This document shows positions 33,423 to 41,282 of a stretch of 64,000 bases of DNA, piece after piece; within the stretch, counting starts at the first letter, position 1, and every line of letters begins with the position of its first letter. The notes under the pieces are model-generated. The model was not told the origin of the DNA and searched no databases. It saw only the letters and a list, made by a program, of their open reading frames with translations. The DNA is from Tigheibacillus halophilus. GTDB lineage: Bacteria; Bacillota; Bacilli; Bacillales; Amphibacillaceae. A program made the position numbers and the translations under genes. The DNA lies in NCBI RefSeq assembly GCF_042683165.1, contig NZ_JBHUIZ010000003.1, positions 558,001-622,000 on the forward strand, in the 5' to 3' direction.

Positions 33423-33836
33423 TTGTCACAAATGTATTTGGAAAAAGCAAAGCAATTAATTGAAAGTGCTGAAAAAGAAGCGAGTGAAATAGGTGTACAG
33501 ATGGTCATATCGGTCGTAGATGATGGTGGAAACCTTATCGCTGTCCACCGTATGGACGATGCATGGCTGGCAAGTGTAGACATCGCATTTCATAAAGCTT
33601 GGACAGCAGTTGCTTTGAAAACGCCAACCTCGGAACTTGAAAAGGCGACTTTGCCGAACGCCGAATTATGGGGCTTACAATCGACCAATCAAGGTAAAAT
33701 AGTCGTTTTTGGCGGAGGGTTCCCACTGGAACAGGATGGAAAAATTGTTGGTGGTATAGGAGTAAGTGGTGGGGCTGTCCCTCAAGATGTCCAAGTGGCC
33801 CAAGCTGCAGTGAATACATTCCAAGCTGGGAAGTGA
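33423..33836 (+). CDS. HbpS/GlcG-like heme-binding family protein (DUF336)
   Basis: A 137-residue single-domain protein of the GlcG/HbpS family (VQMVISVVDDGGNLIAVHRMD, AFHKAWTAVALKTPTSEL, VFGGGFPLEQDGKIVGGIGVSGG). Family members bind heme or cobalamin or sense oxidative stress; others sit beside glycolate or alcohol/aldehyde oxidation genes. It lacks a signal peptide, so it should be cytosolic. The start is TTG 33423 after ggaggagg. It probably shares the fdhA transcript and ends in a strong terminator. Confidence 0.88.
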   Translation: MSQMYLEKAKQLIESAEKEASEIGVQMVISVVDDGGNLIAVHRMDDAWLASVDIAFHKAWTAVALKTPTSELEKATLPNAELWGLQSTNQGKIVVFGGGFPLEQDGKIVGGIGVSGGAVPQDVQVAQAAVNTFQAGK

Positions 33837-33840
33837 AAGT

Positions 33841-33872
33841 CCAGGCACCGATTTTATAATATCGGTGCCTGG
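33841..33872. terminator. Hairpin between the convergent fdhA unit and rqcH
   Basis: A perfect 12-bp stem (CCAGGCACCGAT / ATCGGTGCCTGG) with an 8-base loop lies between the two convergent stop codons and probably stops transcripts from both sides. T runs are short. Confidence 0.7.
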
Positions 33873-33877
33873 CTTAC

Positions 33878-35584
33878 TCATTGATCCATCATACGTTCTG
33901 CTTTTTCTTTTGAGGGTGTGACATAAACTGTTTTTTGGTCAGTGTATGTGACAAAGCCCGGCTTCGCTCCATTCGGTTTCTTTACGTGCCGAACCCTTGT
34001 ATAGTCCACGGGGACGGAGGCAGAGTTTTTTGATTTACTGAAATAGGCTGCAATGTTGGCTGCTTCCAAAATGGTTTCTTCGGATGGTTCCTTGTTTCGG
34101 ATAACGACATGGGATCCTGGTATGTCTTTCGTGTGCAGCCATATTTCATCACGGTGAGCAACTTTCATTGTTAAATATTCGTTCTGTTTATTATTTTTTC
34201 CAACTAAGATGATCGTTCCATCTGTCGCTTGAAAACTATCCAAAACTGGCTTGGATGGTTTATTTTTTCTTTTTCGATGGGATTGTTTTTTCAAAAAACC
34301 CTCTTCGCGCAATTCTTCTCTTATTTCTTCGACATCGTCATCTCCTGCTGCCTCAATCTGCTGCAGCAATTGATCGAAATAGGCAATATCCGTTTTTGTT
34401 TTTTCTATTTCTTTCTCAATCGCTATCTTGGAATTTTTGCGTTTTTGATATCTTTTAAAGTAATTCTGCGCATTTTCACTCGGTGTTTTATACGGATCGA
34501 GTGGAATGATCATCTCGGTCTGTTCAGGGTCATAGTAATTGACGACAGAGACTGATTTATCTCCTTTTTTCACCATATGCATATTAGCAGTCAGCAACTC
34601 ACCGAGCTTCTGGTATTTGGCAGCGTCCTGCGCGTTATCGATTGTCTGGTAATGCTTTTTTAATTTTCTTTCGTTTTTGTTCAGTTCATTATGGATCAGA
34701 CGATAAAGGTCTTTTGCTTGTTGCTTCACTCTGTCCCTTTGTGCTTTACCAGAGTAGAATGCATCGAGCATAGTACTTGGACTACTGTATATTTGTGCCT
34801 CTTCAATGGCGGAAATGATTTCTATAACATGGAATTCTTCTCTTTTTTGAAGATAAATAGCCGGCTTATAATCCCGTATTTTCATTTTTTCTTGCAATTC
34901 TTCAAATGCTTTCTTGTAAGCATTCTGGGAACCGAGACCTGCCCTTTGGACAAGTTCTCTGGCAATGAAAGGAGAAATGCCTGTGAAGTTACGCACAATT
35001 TGCTGATCCAGTTTACCTGCATTGAAATCCAGTCTTTGGATGAAGGTATCTCCATTAATTTCCAACGGGTTCAACTTATCCTGCATAGGGGGTAATTTGT
35101 ATTCAGCTCCCGGTAAAATAGTGCGATAACGGTTTTTCATCATACCGATGTGTTTCATACTATCAAGAATATGCCCTTTATCCTTATCTATTAGCATGAG
35201 ATTACTGTGCTTGCCCATAAGCTCAACGATTAACCTCTGGCGGGTCACATCTCCGATCTCGTTTTTTGCTTCCATGTCAAAAAACACGATTCGTTCCATC
35301 CCATATTGTGCAATCGACTCGATAATGGCTCCCGATAAATATTTGCGCAAAAGCATGCAAAACATGGGAGGCTCCTGCGGATTATGGAATCGGTCCTCTG
35401 TCAAGTGAAAGCGCGCATAAGTAGGGTGTATGGATAAGAGCAATGTGTGATTTTTTCCCTTGCTTCGTACTGTGAAAACCAATTCTGTATCAGTAGGCTG
35501 GTATATTCTTGTTACTTTTCCTGGCAATATAGTGTCTTCAAGTTCCTCTGTCACTGCTTTGGCGACAATTCCGTCAAATGGCAT
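33878..35584 (-). CDS. rqcH: RqcH, ribosome-quality-control factor (NFACT/FbpA family)
   Basis: RqcH binds split 50S subunits carrying stalled peptidyl-tRNA and recruits tRNA-Ala to add C-terminal alanine tails. The 568-residue protein has the N-terminal NFACT-N region, helix-hairpin-helix part, a long coiled coil and a C-terminal NFACT-R domain (DEIWLHTKDIPGSHVVIR). The Asp-Arg pair that B. subtilis RqcH has at residues 97-98 reads Glu-Arg here (QYGMERIVFF). gaggtg precedes the ATG. B. subtilis yloA occupies the same place but on the other strand. Confidence 0.94.
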   Translation of the reverse strand: MPFDGIVAKAVTEELEDTILPGKVTRIYQPTDTELVFTVRSKGKNHTLLLSIHPTYARFHLTEDRFHNPQEPPMFCMLLRKYLSGAIIESIAQYGMERIVFFDMEAKNEIGDVTRQRLIVELMGKHSNLMLIDKDKGHILDSMKHIGMMKNRYRTILPGAEYKLPPMQDKLNPLEINGDTFIQRLDFNAGKLDQQIVRNFTGISPFIARELVQRAGLGSQNAYKKAFEELQEKMKIRDYKPAIYLQKREEFHVIEIISAIEEAQIYSSPSTMLDAFYSGKAQRDRVKQQAKDLYRLIHNELNKNERKLKKHYQTIDNAQDAAKYQKLGELLTANMHMVKKGDKSVSVVNYYDPEQTEMIIPLDPYKTPSENAQNYFKRYQKRKNSKIAIEKEIEKTKTDIAYFDQLLQQIEAAGDDDVEEIREELREEGFLKKQSHRKRKNKPSKPVLDSFQATDGTIILVGKNNKQNEYLTMKVAHRDEIWLHTKDIPGSHVVIRNKEPSEETILEAANIAAYFSKSKNSASVPVDYTRVRHVKKPNGAKPGFVTYTDQKTVYVTPSKEKAERMMDQ

Positions 35585-35601
35585 TTTGCTTCACCTCTTT
35601 A

Positions 35602-35610
35602 GCAATTATA
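35602..35610 (-). promoter_or_regulatory. Extended -10 promoter of rqcH
   Basis: On the reverse strand TGCTATAAT is a perfect extended -10 box (forward bases 35605-35613), about 20 bases before the rqcH start codon. The -35 region is weak. The leader would be very short. Confidence 0.55.
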
Positions 35611-35613
35611 GCA

Positions 35614-35922
35614 TTTTTAAGGGCATGTCTGCATAGATATCCATTAGAGCGCGTCTTAAAAAGGAAGGGAAAAGAAACTTGCTCGGCTAAGGTTGTGATG
35701 ACCTGCGTTCGAATAATTGCCTCCCCTCAAATAATGGCTTTATACAATTTGGACAGGATTTGCTAGCTTCTGTAGTTTCCAGTAAGACGCGACAAAAGAT
35801 AGTCCAAGCAATAAATGGTGGAGTGTGATGTTTACCTGACCTTTTGAACAACCTCTTTGATTGTTTTGTTATACGGTTTCATAAAGTATGAACAACGGTA
35901 TCTTAGCATGGAGGAATGCAAT
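35614..35922. other. rqcH-yloB divergent intergenic region with 9-bp inverted repeat
   Basis: There is no convincing gene. CGCGTCTTA (35650-35658) recurs inverted as TAAGACGCG (35783-35791), enclosing 124 bases. A possible promoter for yloB, TTGATT (35857) - 17 - CATAAA (35880), lies at the right edge. Confidence 0.5.
35857..35885 (+). promoter_or_regulatory. Possible sigma-A promoter of the P-type ATPase gene
   Basis: TTGATT (35857-35862), a 17-bp spacer and CATAAA (35880-35885). TTGAAC at 35844 with TGTTATAC at 35867 is a competing choice. Confidence 0.45.
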
Positions 35923-38580
35923 GTGGAAAAATGGTATCAATTAGATACAGCACAAACAGAAAAAAAACTGCATGTAAATATCCAAAACGGTCTTACAAAT
36001 CAGCAGGCAGAGCAGCGGCAAAAAAAAATTGGCAGCAATGAATTAAAATCTAATGATAAACAGTCCCGCTGGCTGATTTTTTTGAAACAGTTCCAGGATT
36101 TCATGGTGCTCGTGCTGCTTGGGGCAACTTTGATTGCCGGGATGCTGGGAGAATTCGTGGATGCCATTGCTATCATGTTCATCGTTTTCGTGAATGGTTT
36201 TATCGGATACTTTCAAGAACAGAAGGCCGAAAAGTCACTGGAAAAACTGAAGGAACTGGCTGCTCCGACAGCAACCGTTTTACGTGAGGGATCATGGGTG
36301 AAATTGCCATCCAAAGATTTAGTGCCTGGGGACATCGTCAAAGTAAAAAGCGGTGACAGAATACCTGCAGATTTGCGTGTCAGCACATCTAAAGCAATGG
36401 AGACGGAAGAATCCGCGCTCACAGGCGAATCACTCCCGGTCGTCAAACATGCGTCCGCCATAAAAAAAGTTAATTTGGAAGCGCAGGACCAAACCAATAT
36501 GGCATTTAAGGGAACCTTGGTCACACGCGGTTCGGGTACAGGTATCGTAGTTGCGACAGGAATGCATACAGTAATGGGGCAAATTGCTTCCTTAATGAGT
36601 ACCACAAAGAAAATGCCTACTCCGCTGGAAAGGAAGCTGGCAGAGCTTGGCAAAATTCTAATTGTCATTGCACTGATGCTCACAGCACTTGTCATTGGGA
36701 TCGGTGTTTATCATGGACACCCGCTTTACGAAATGTTTCTGGCTGGCGTATCATTAGCCGTTGCAGCTATCCCTGAGGGGCTGCCGGCAATCGTGACAGT
36801 TGCTTTATCGCTTGGTGTTCAGCGAATGATTCGTAAAAAAGCAGTCGTCAGAAAACTATCTGCTGTCGAGACTTTAGGCTGTGCCTCAGTTATTTGTTCT
36901 GATAAAACTGGAACCATGACACAAAATCAAATGACAGTTAAAGAAATATACCACCAGGGGCATCATTTACAAGTTTCAGGAGAGGGTTACCAGACGGAAG
37001 GTGGATTTTATTTAGACGGGCGCAAGGTAGATAGTGCCTTTGCGAATTTGAAGGATATGCTCTTGTTCGGTTCCCTGTGCAATAATGCTTTACTTAAAAT
37101 ACAAAAAGGGAAATATGTGGTGGATGGCGACCCGACGGACGGTGCATTGATTGTTGCTGCGAGAAAGTACGGGCTCCCTCTGGAAGCTCAGCAGGATTTC
37201 CGTGTAATAAAAGAAATTCCATTTGATTCAGATCGAAAGCGAATGAGTGTCATTGTGGAAGATGAAAACGAGCAGCGATTCGCGATCACAAAAGGTGCGC
37301 CGGACATATTACTGCCCCGCCTTACTTATATTGACCATGGCAATGGCAGAACCGTGTTGAAAGACAAAGACAAAACAGCGATTGAGACTGCAGTTGGGCA
37401 AATGGCGGAAAGAGCACTGCGCACTATTGCAATAGCTGTCAAACCTCTAAAGGCTACGGACAGCCTGGAAGCTCATACAGTGGAAAAAAACCTTCATTTC
37501 GTCGGCATATATGGGATGATTGACCCACCAAGAAAAGAAGTGAAAGAAGCAGTTAAGGAGTGCAGGGAAGCCGGAATTAAAACCGTTATGATTACCGGAG
37601 ATCATTTGAAAACTGCCAAGGCTATTGCCGAGAAGCTTGATATGTTGCCTGAAAACGGTCTTGTGATGGGAGGCCACCAAATTTCCTCAGCCTCAGTAGA
37701 TGAGTTGGCTGAAATCATTGATGACGTATATGTTTTTGCCAGAGTCACACCGCAGCACAAGCTGAAAATCGTCCAGGCATTCCAAAAAAAGGGACATGTA
37801 GTGGCAATGACCGGCGATGGTATCAACGATGCACCCGCCATCAAGGCCAGTGATATTGGCATAAGTATGGGCATAACCGGAACGGATGTTACAAAAGAGG
37901 CCTCGTCGCTGATACTAATGGATGATAATTTCGCCACTATTAAAGAAGCGATTCGGGAAGGCAGGAATATCTATGAAAATATACGCAAGTTTATCAGGTA
38001 TTTACTTTCATCCAATGTAGGAGAAATACTCGTCATGCTTTTTGCCATGCTGCTGTCGTTACCATTGCCGCTCGTGCCAGTGCAGATTCTCTGGGTCAAC
38101 CTCGTAACAGATGGACTGCCGGCAATGGCACTTGGATTGGACAAACCCGAAGATGACGTGATGCGAAACAAGCCACGCCAACTGAAAGAAGGTGTGTTCT
38201 CAAGAGGTCTTGGATTTAAAATCGTAAGCAGAGGGCTGCTGATCGGTGTCGTCACGTTGATTGCTTTTATGATCACTTACCAAAACAACCCGGAAAACCT
38301 CACTTTTGCTCGGACAGTGGCCTTTTCAACACTGGTTATGGCTCAGCTGATACATGTATTTGACTGCCGCAGTGAAGTGTCAGTCTTCCATCGCAATCCT
38401 TTCGAAAATATTTATTTGCTGCTGGCAGTGTTGTCTTCCGCCTTGATGTTGCTGGTCGTTATATATTGGCCGCCGCTGCAGCCGATTTTCCATACCACAT
38501 CCATTGATGTGAAAGATTGGATGTTGATTTTGGCACTTAGCGCGCTGCCGACAGTACTGTTCGGTTATACAAAAAAATGA
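35923..38580 (+). CDS. yloB: Cation-transporting P-type ATPase, SERCA-like Ca2+ pump (YloB)
   Basis: A P2A-type ATPase expected to export Ca2+. It has the N-terminal cation-ATPase domain, the TGES actuator loop (ALTGESLPVV), the transport motif VAAIPEGLPAIVT, the phosphorylation site CSDKTGTMTQNQM, the hinge MTGDGINDAPA and C-terminal membrane helices (QILWVNLVTDGLPA). I chose GTG 35923 (885 residues) because ggagg at 35910-35914 fits it. ATG 35908 overlaps that site. B. subtilis yloB encodes 890 residues. yloC, which follows in B. subtilis, is missing. Confidence 0.93.
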   Translation: MEKWYQLDTAQTEKKLHVNIQNGLTNQQAEQRQKKIGSNELKSNDKQSRWLIFLKQFQDFMVLVLLGATLIAGMLGEFVDAIAIMFIVFVNGFIGYFQEQKAEKSLEKLKELAAPTATVLREGSWVKLPSKDLVPGDIVKVKSGDRIPADLRVSTSKAMETEESALTGESLPVVKHASAIKKVNLEAQDQTNMAFKGTLVTRGSGTGIVVATGMHTVMGQIASLMSTTKKMPTPLERKLAELGKILIVIALMLTALVIGIGVYHGHPLYEMFLAGVSLAVAAIPEGLPAIVTVALSLGVQRMIRKKAVVRKLSAVETLGCASVICSDKTGTMTQNQMTVKEIYHQGHHLQVSGEGYQTEGGFYLDGRKVDSAFANLKDMLLFGSLCNNALLKIQKGKYVVDGDPTDGALIVAARKYGLPLEAQQDFRVIKEIPFDSDRKRMSVIVEDENEQRFAITKGAPDILLPRLTYIDHGNGRTVLKDKDKTAIETAVGQMAERALRTIAIAVKPLKATDSLEAHTVEKNLHFVGIYGMIDPPRKEVKEAVKECREAGIKTVMITGDHLKTAKAIAEKLDMLPENGLVMGGHQISSASVDELAEIIDDVYVFARVTPQHKLKIVQAFQKKGHVVAMTGDGINDAPAIKASDIGISMGITGTDVTKEASSLILMDDNFATIKEAIREGRNIYENIRKFIRYLLSSNVGEILVMLFAMLLSLPLPLVPVQILWVNLVTDGLPAMALGLDKPEDDVMRNKPRQLKEGVFSRGLGFKIVSRGLLIGVVTLIAFMITYQNNPENLTFARTVAFSTLVMAQLIHVFDCRSEVSVFHRNPFENIYLLLAVLSSALMLLVVIYWPPLQPIFHTTSIDVKDWMLILALSALPTVLFGYTKK

Positions 38581-38589
38581 AATTTACGT

Positions 38590-38619
38590 GGACTGTCGGT
38601 TAACGGCAGTCCTGTTTTT
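38590..38619 (+). terminator. Rho-independent terminator after yloB
   Basis: GGACTGTCG pairs with CGGCAGTCC (one U-G pair) around GTTAA and is followed by TGTTTTT. Confidence 0.85.
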
Positions 38620-38696
38620 GGTAACGGAAGGTATATCAGCATCTTCAAATATTCAATTGGCAGACTGCGCGCACTATTAAGCGAAATATAAAACAG

Positions 38697-38726
38697 TTGT
38701 ATTTTATGTCCTTGTTTCTTTATAAT
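38697..38726 (+). promoter_or_regulatory. Sigma-A promoter of remA-gmk-rpoZ
   Basis: TTGTAT (38697-38702), an 18-bp spacer and a perfect TATAAT (38721-38726), 55 bp before remA and after the yloB terminator. Confidence 0.75.
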
Positions 38727-38780
38727 AGTATGTATGACTAGAAAAACTAGAGACGTGCTTAGCTTAAGGGGGAAGACGGA

Positions 38781-39041
38781 TTGGGATTGCAATTAATCAA
38801 TATTGGTTTTGGCAATGTAGTTTCGGCCAATCGGATCATTTCGATTGTATCTCCGGAGTCTGCACCGGTGAAGCGAATCATCACAGTAGCCAGAGAAAAT
38901 AATAAATTGGTAGATGCAACGTATGGCAGAAGAACACGTGCGGTAATTATAACGGACAGTGACCATGTGGTATTATCAGCAGTTCAGCCTGAAACTGTCG
39001 GCCAGCGGCTAGTAAGCCATGATGAATTAGCTGATATGTAA
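38781..39041 (+). CDS. remA: RemA/YlzA, DNA-binding regulator of matrix genes (DUF370)
   Basis: An 86-residue DNA-binding protein almost identical in pattern to B. subtilis RemA (INIGFGNVVSANRIISIVSP, DATYGRRTRAVIITDSDHVV, LSAVQPETVGQRL), which activates biofilm matrix and osmoprotection operons. The start is TTG 38781 with agggggaag upstream. It leads the gmk-rpoZ transcript, as in B. subtilis. Confidence 0.95.
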   Translation: MGLQLINIGFGNVVSANRIISIVSPESAPVKRIITVARENNKLVDATYGRRTRAVIITDSDHVVLSAVQPETVGQRLVSHDELADM

Positions 39042-39076
39042 ACTGCATGCAGCTGTGGAATTGGAGGATATGACTG

Positions 39077-39697
39077 TTGATTGAGAATAAAGGTATATTA
39101 TTTGTTTTGTCTGGGCCTTCCGGTGTCGGCAAAGGTACAGTGAGGAAAGAGATTTTTAACCGGAAAAATGACTTGAAATATTCCATCTCAGCCACGACCA
39201 GAGGAATGCGCCAAGGGGAAAAGAACGGTATCGACTATTTCTTTAAATCAAAAGATGAATTTCAAACGCTCATTGAGGAAAATAAACTGTTGGAATACGC
39301 TAAATATGTCGATAATTATTATGGAACCCCTCGTGATTATGTGGAGGAGATGCTTGCAAAGGGCCATGATGTCTTTCTGGAAATTGAAGTGCAGGGTGCC
39401 CTCCAAGTGAAAAAGAATTTTCCTGACGGCGTTTTTATTTTCCTGCTGCCGCCAAGCCTCGAAGAATTGAAAAATCGTATAGTCAGCAGAGGGACAGAAA
39501 CAAATGAACTCGTGCGAAATCGTTTGTCAGAGGCCAAAAAAGAAATTAGAATGATGGATAATTATGATTATGCGGTGTTGAATGATGATGTTAATCGTGC
39601 GGTCGAAAATGTTCAGTCCATCATTGCAAGCGAACATCTGAAAAGAGAACGCGTCGAAAAAGAGTACAGAAAAATATTGGAGGTCGAATTACCATGA
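39077..39697 (+). CDS. gmk: Guanylate kinase
   Basis: Gmk phosphorylates GMP to GDP. The P-loop FVLSGPSGVGKGTV is at the N-terminus, followed by SISATTRGMRQGEKNGIDYFF (shown as SISATTRGMR then EKNGIDYFF), YGTPRDYVEEML and FLEIEVQGALQV. It has 206 residues with TTG start 39077 after ggaggat. Its stop overlaps the rpoZ start (ATGA). Confidence 0.95.
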   Translation: MIENKGILFVLSGPSGVGKGTVRKEIFNRKNDLKYSISATTRGMRQGEKNGIDYFFKSKDEFQTLIEENKLLEYAKYVDNYYGTPRDYVEEMLAKGHDVFLEIEVQGALQVKKNFPDGVFIFLLPPSLEELKNRIVSRGTETNELVRNRLSEAKKEIRMMDNYDYAVLNDDVNRAVENVQSIIASEHLKRERVEKEYRKILEVELP

Positions 39698-39906
39698 TGT
39701 TGGAGCCATCTATTGATGCATTGCAAACGAAAGTTAAATCCAAATATACCCTTGTTATCCTTTCAGCGAAAAGAGCGAGACAAATAAAAGAGCTGAACAA
39801 TCTGATGATTGATCATCCAAAATCTCAAAAGAATGTCGGCAGGGCGCTCGAAGAAATCAATGCTGGCAAAATTGTTCTGGAAAATAACGAAACCCTCGCA
39901 AAATAA
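39694..39906 (+). CDS. rpoZ: RNA polymerase omega subunit
   Basis: A 70-residue omega protein (PSIDALQTKVKSKYTLVILSAKRARQI, in parts PSIDALQTKVKSKYTLV and LSAKRARQI) that aids assembly of the beta-prime subunit. The ATG overlaps the gmk stop by four bases; ATG 39697 is the alternative. The terminator begins within its last codons. Confidence 0.94.
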   Translation: MMLEPSIDALQTKVKSKYTLVILSAKRARQIKELNNLMIDHPKSQKNVGRALEEINAGKIVLENNETLAK

Positions 39907-39926
39907 TTCTGGCGAGGGCTTTTTTC
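39893..39926 (+). terminator. Rho-independent terminator after rpoZ
   Basis: CCCTCGC pairs with GCGAGGG and a T run follows. The stem's left arm lies in the last codons of rpoZ. Confidence 0.85.
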
Positions 39927-40073
39927 TATTAAGAAAACGACATGAGGACACCATTCACCATCATGCATGGTGATGTCAGCAGCGATCGACATGATAGAAC
40001 TGGCTATGTTGGTTTCCTCGTGGAAAAAGTAATCAGCGGAGAATAGAATCATAGTAATGAGGGGTGTTTCAAC

Positions 40074-41282
40074 ATGCTGCAACATAAAAATATAGTGTTA
40101 GGCGTTTCGGGTGGAATAGCAGCCTATAAAGCATGTGCGTTGACAAGCAAATTGACACAAGCTGGAGCGAATGTACAAGTGATTATGACAAAAAATGCAA
40201 CTGAATTTGTTTCCCCCTTGACATTCCAGGCATTATCAAGAAATCCCGTCTACACAGATACATTTGATGAAAAAGATTTCAAAAAAATAGCCCATATCGA
40301 TGTTGCTGACTGGGCGGATATATTCGTGATCGCACCTGCAACAGCTAATATACTGGCGAAAATGGCAAATGGGATTGCCGATGATATGCTGACGACGGCC
40401 TTGCTGGCGACATTAGCAGATATTTATATTGCCCCAGCGATGAATGTTAACATGTACAGCCATCCTGCAGTTAAACATAATATGCAACTATTAGCTGATC
40501 GCGGCTGCCATTTTATCGAGCCTGGTGCAGGGTATTTGGCTTGTGGCTGGATCGGAAAAGGAAGATTAGAAGAGCCGGAAAGTATTGTAGACGCCATAAG
40601 CCGGCATCAACAAAAGAAACAAATTTGGAGTGGGAAGAAAGTGCTGATTTCTGCAGGACCTACGAGGGAGAAAATAGATCCAGTACGTTTTTTTACAAAT
40701 CGTTCCTCAGGTAAAATGGGCTTTAGCCTGGCAAAAGAAGCGGCACAAATGGGCGCTGAAGTAACTTTGGTTGCGGGCCCCGTCTCCCAGGAAACAAAGG
40801 ATAAAAAAATAAGGCGCATCGATGTAGAGACTGCTGAAGAGATGAATCAAGCGATGCAACGAGAGTTTCCCATCCAGGATATTGTTATCAAAGCAGCCGC
40901 GGTTGCAGATTATCGTCCTAAAATTGTTTACAATCAAAAGATGAAAAAAAAACCAGGCGAGTTGCGGATTGAGATGGAGAGAACGACAGATATTCTGCAG
41001 CAGCTTGGGGAAAAGAAAGAAAATCAATTCCTGGTAGGGTTTGCAGCAGAAACTGCTGATCCGCTTGCATATGGCAAAGAAAAATTGAAAAAAAAGCATT
41101 TGGATGCCATTGTAGTCAATAATATTGCAGTGGACGGAGCAGGCTTTGAAAAAGACACGAACATCGTGACTTACATCAATAAAAATATGGAAGAAACAGA
41201 AATTCCATTAGCAACAAAAGCGGAAGTGGCCAACCAAATCCTGTCTCTGATCGATCGTGACATGAAGGATGAATTAAATTGA
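40074..41282 (+). CDS. coaBC: Bifunctional phosphopantothenoylcysteine decarboxylase/synthase
   Basis: CoaBC makes 4'-phosphopantetheine for CoA. The N-terminal flavin decarboxylase half has GGIAAYKA, HIDVADWADIFVIAPATANI (catalytic His near residue 76) and PAMNVNM. The C-terminal CoaB half has ISAGPTREKIDPVRF, NRSSGKMGFSLA and AAVADYRPK. It has 402 residues. ATG 40074 follows gaggggtg. It overlaps priA by four bases (TTGA). Confidence 0.95.
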   Translation: MLQHKNIVLGVSGGIAAYKACALTSKLTQAGANVQVIMTKNATEFVSPLTFQALSRNPVYTDTFDEKDFKKIAHIDVADWADIFVIAPATANILAKMANGIADDMLTTALLATLADIYIAPAMNVNMYSHPAVKHNMQLLADRGCHFIEPGAGYLACGWIGKGRLEEPESIVDAISRHQQKKQIWSGKKVLISAGPTREKIDPVRFFTNRSSGKMGFSLAKEAAQMGAEVTLVAGPVSQETKDKKIRRIDVETAEEMNQAMQREFPIQDIVIKAAAVADYRPKIVYNQKMKKKPGELRIEMERTTDILQQLGEKKENQFLVGFAAETADPLAYGKEKLKKKHLDAIVVNNIAVDGAGFEKDTNIVTYINKNMEETEIPLATKAEVANQILSLIDRDMKDELN

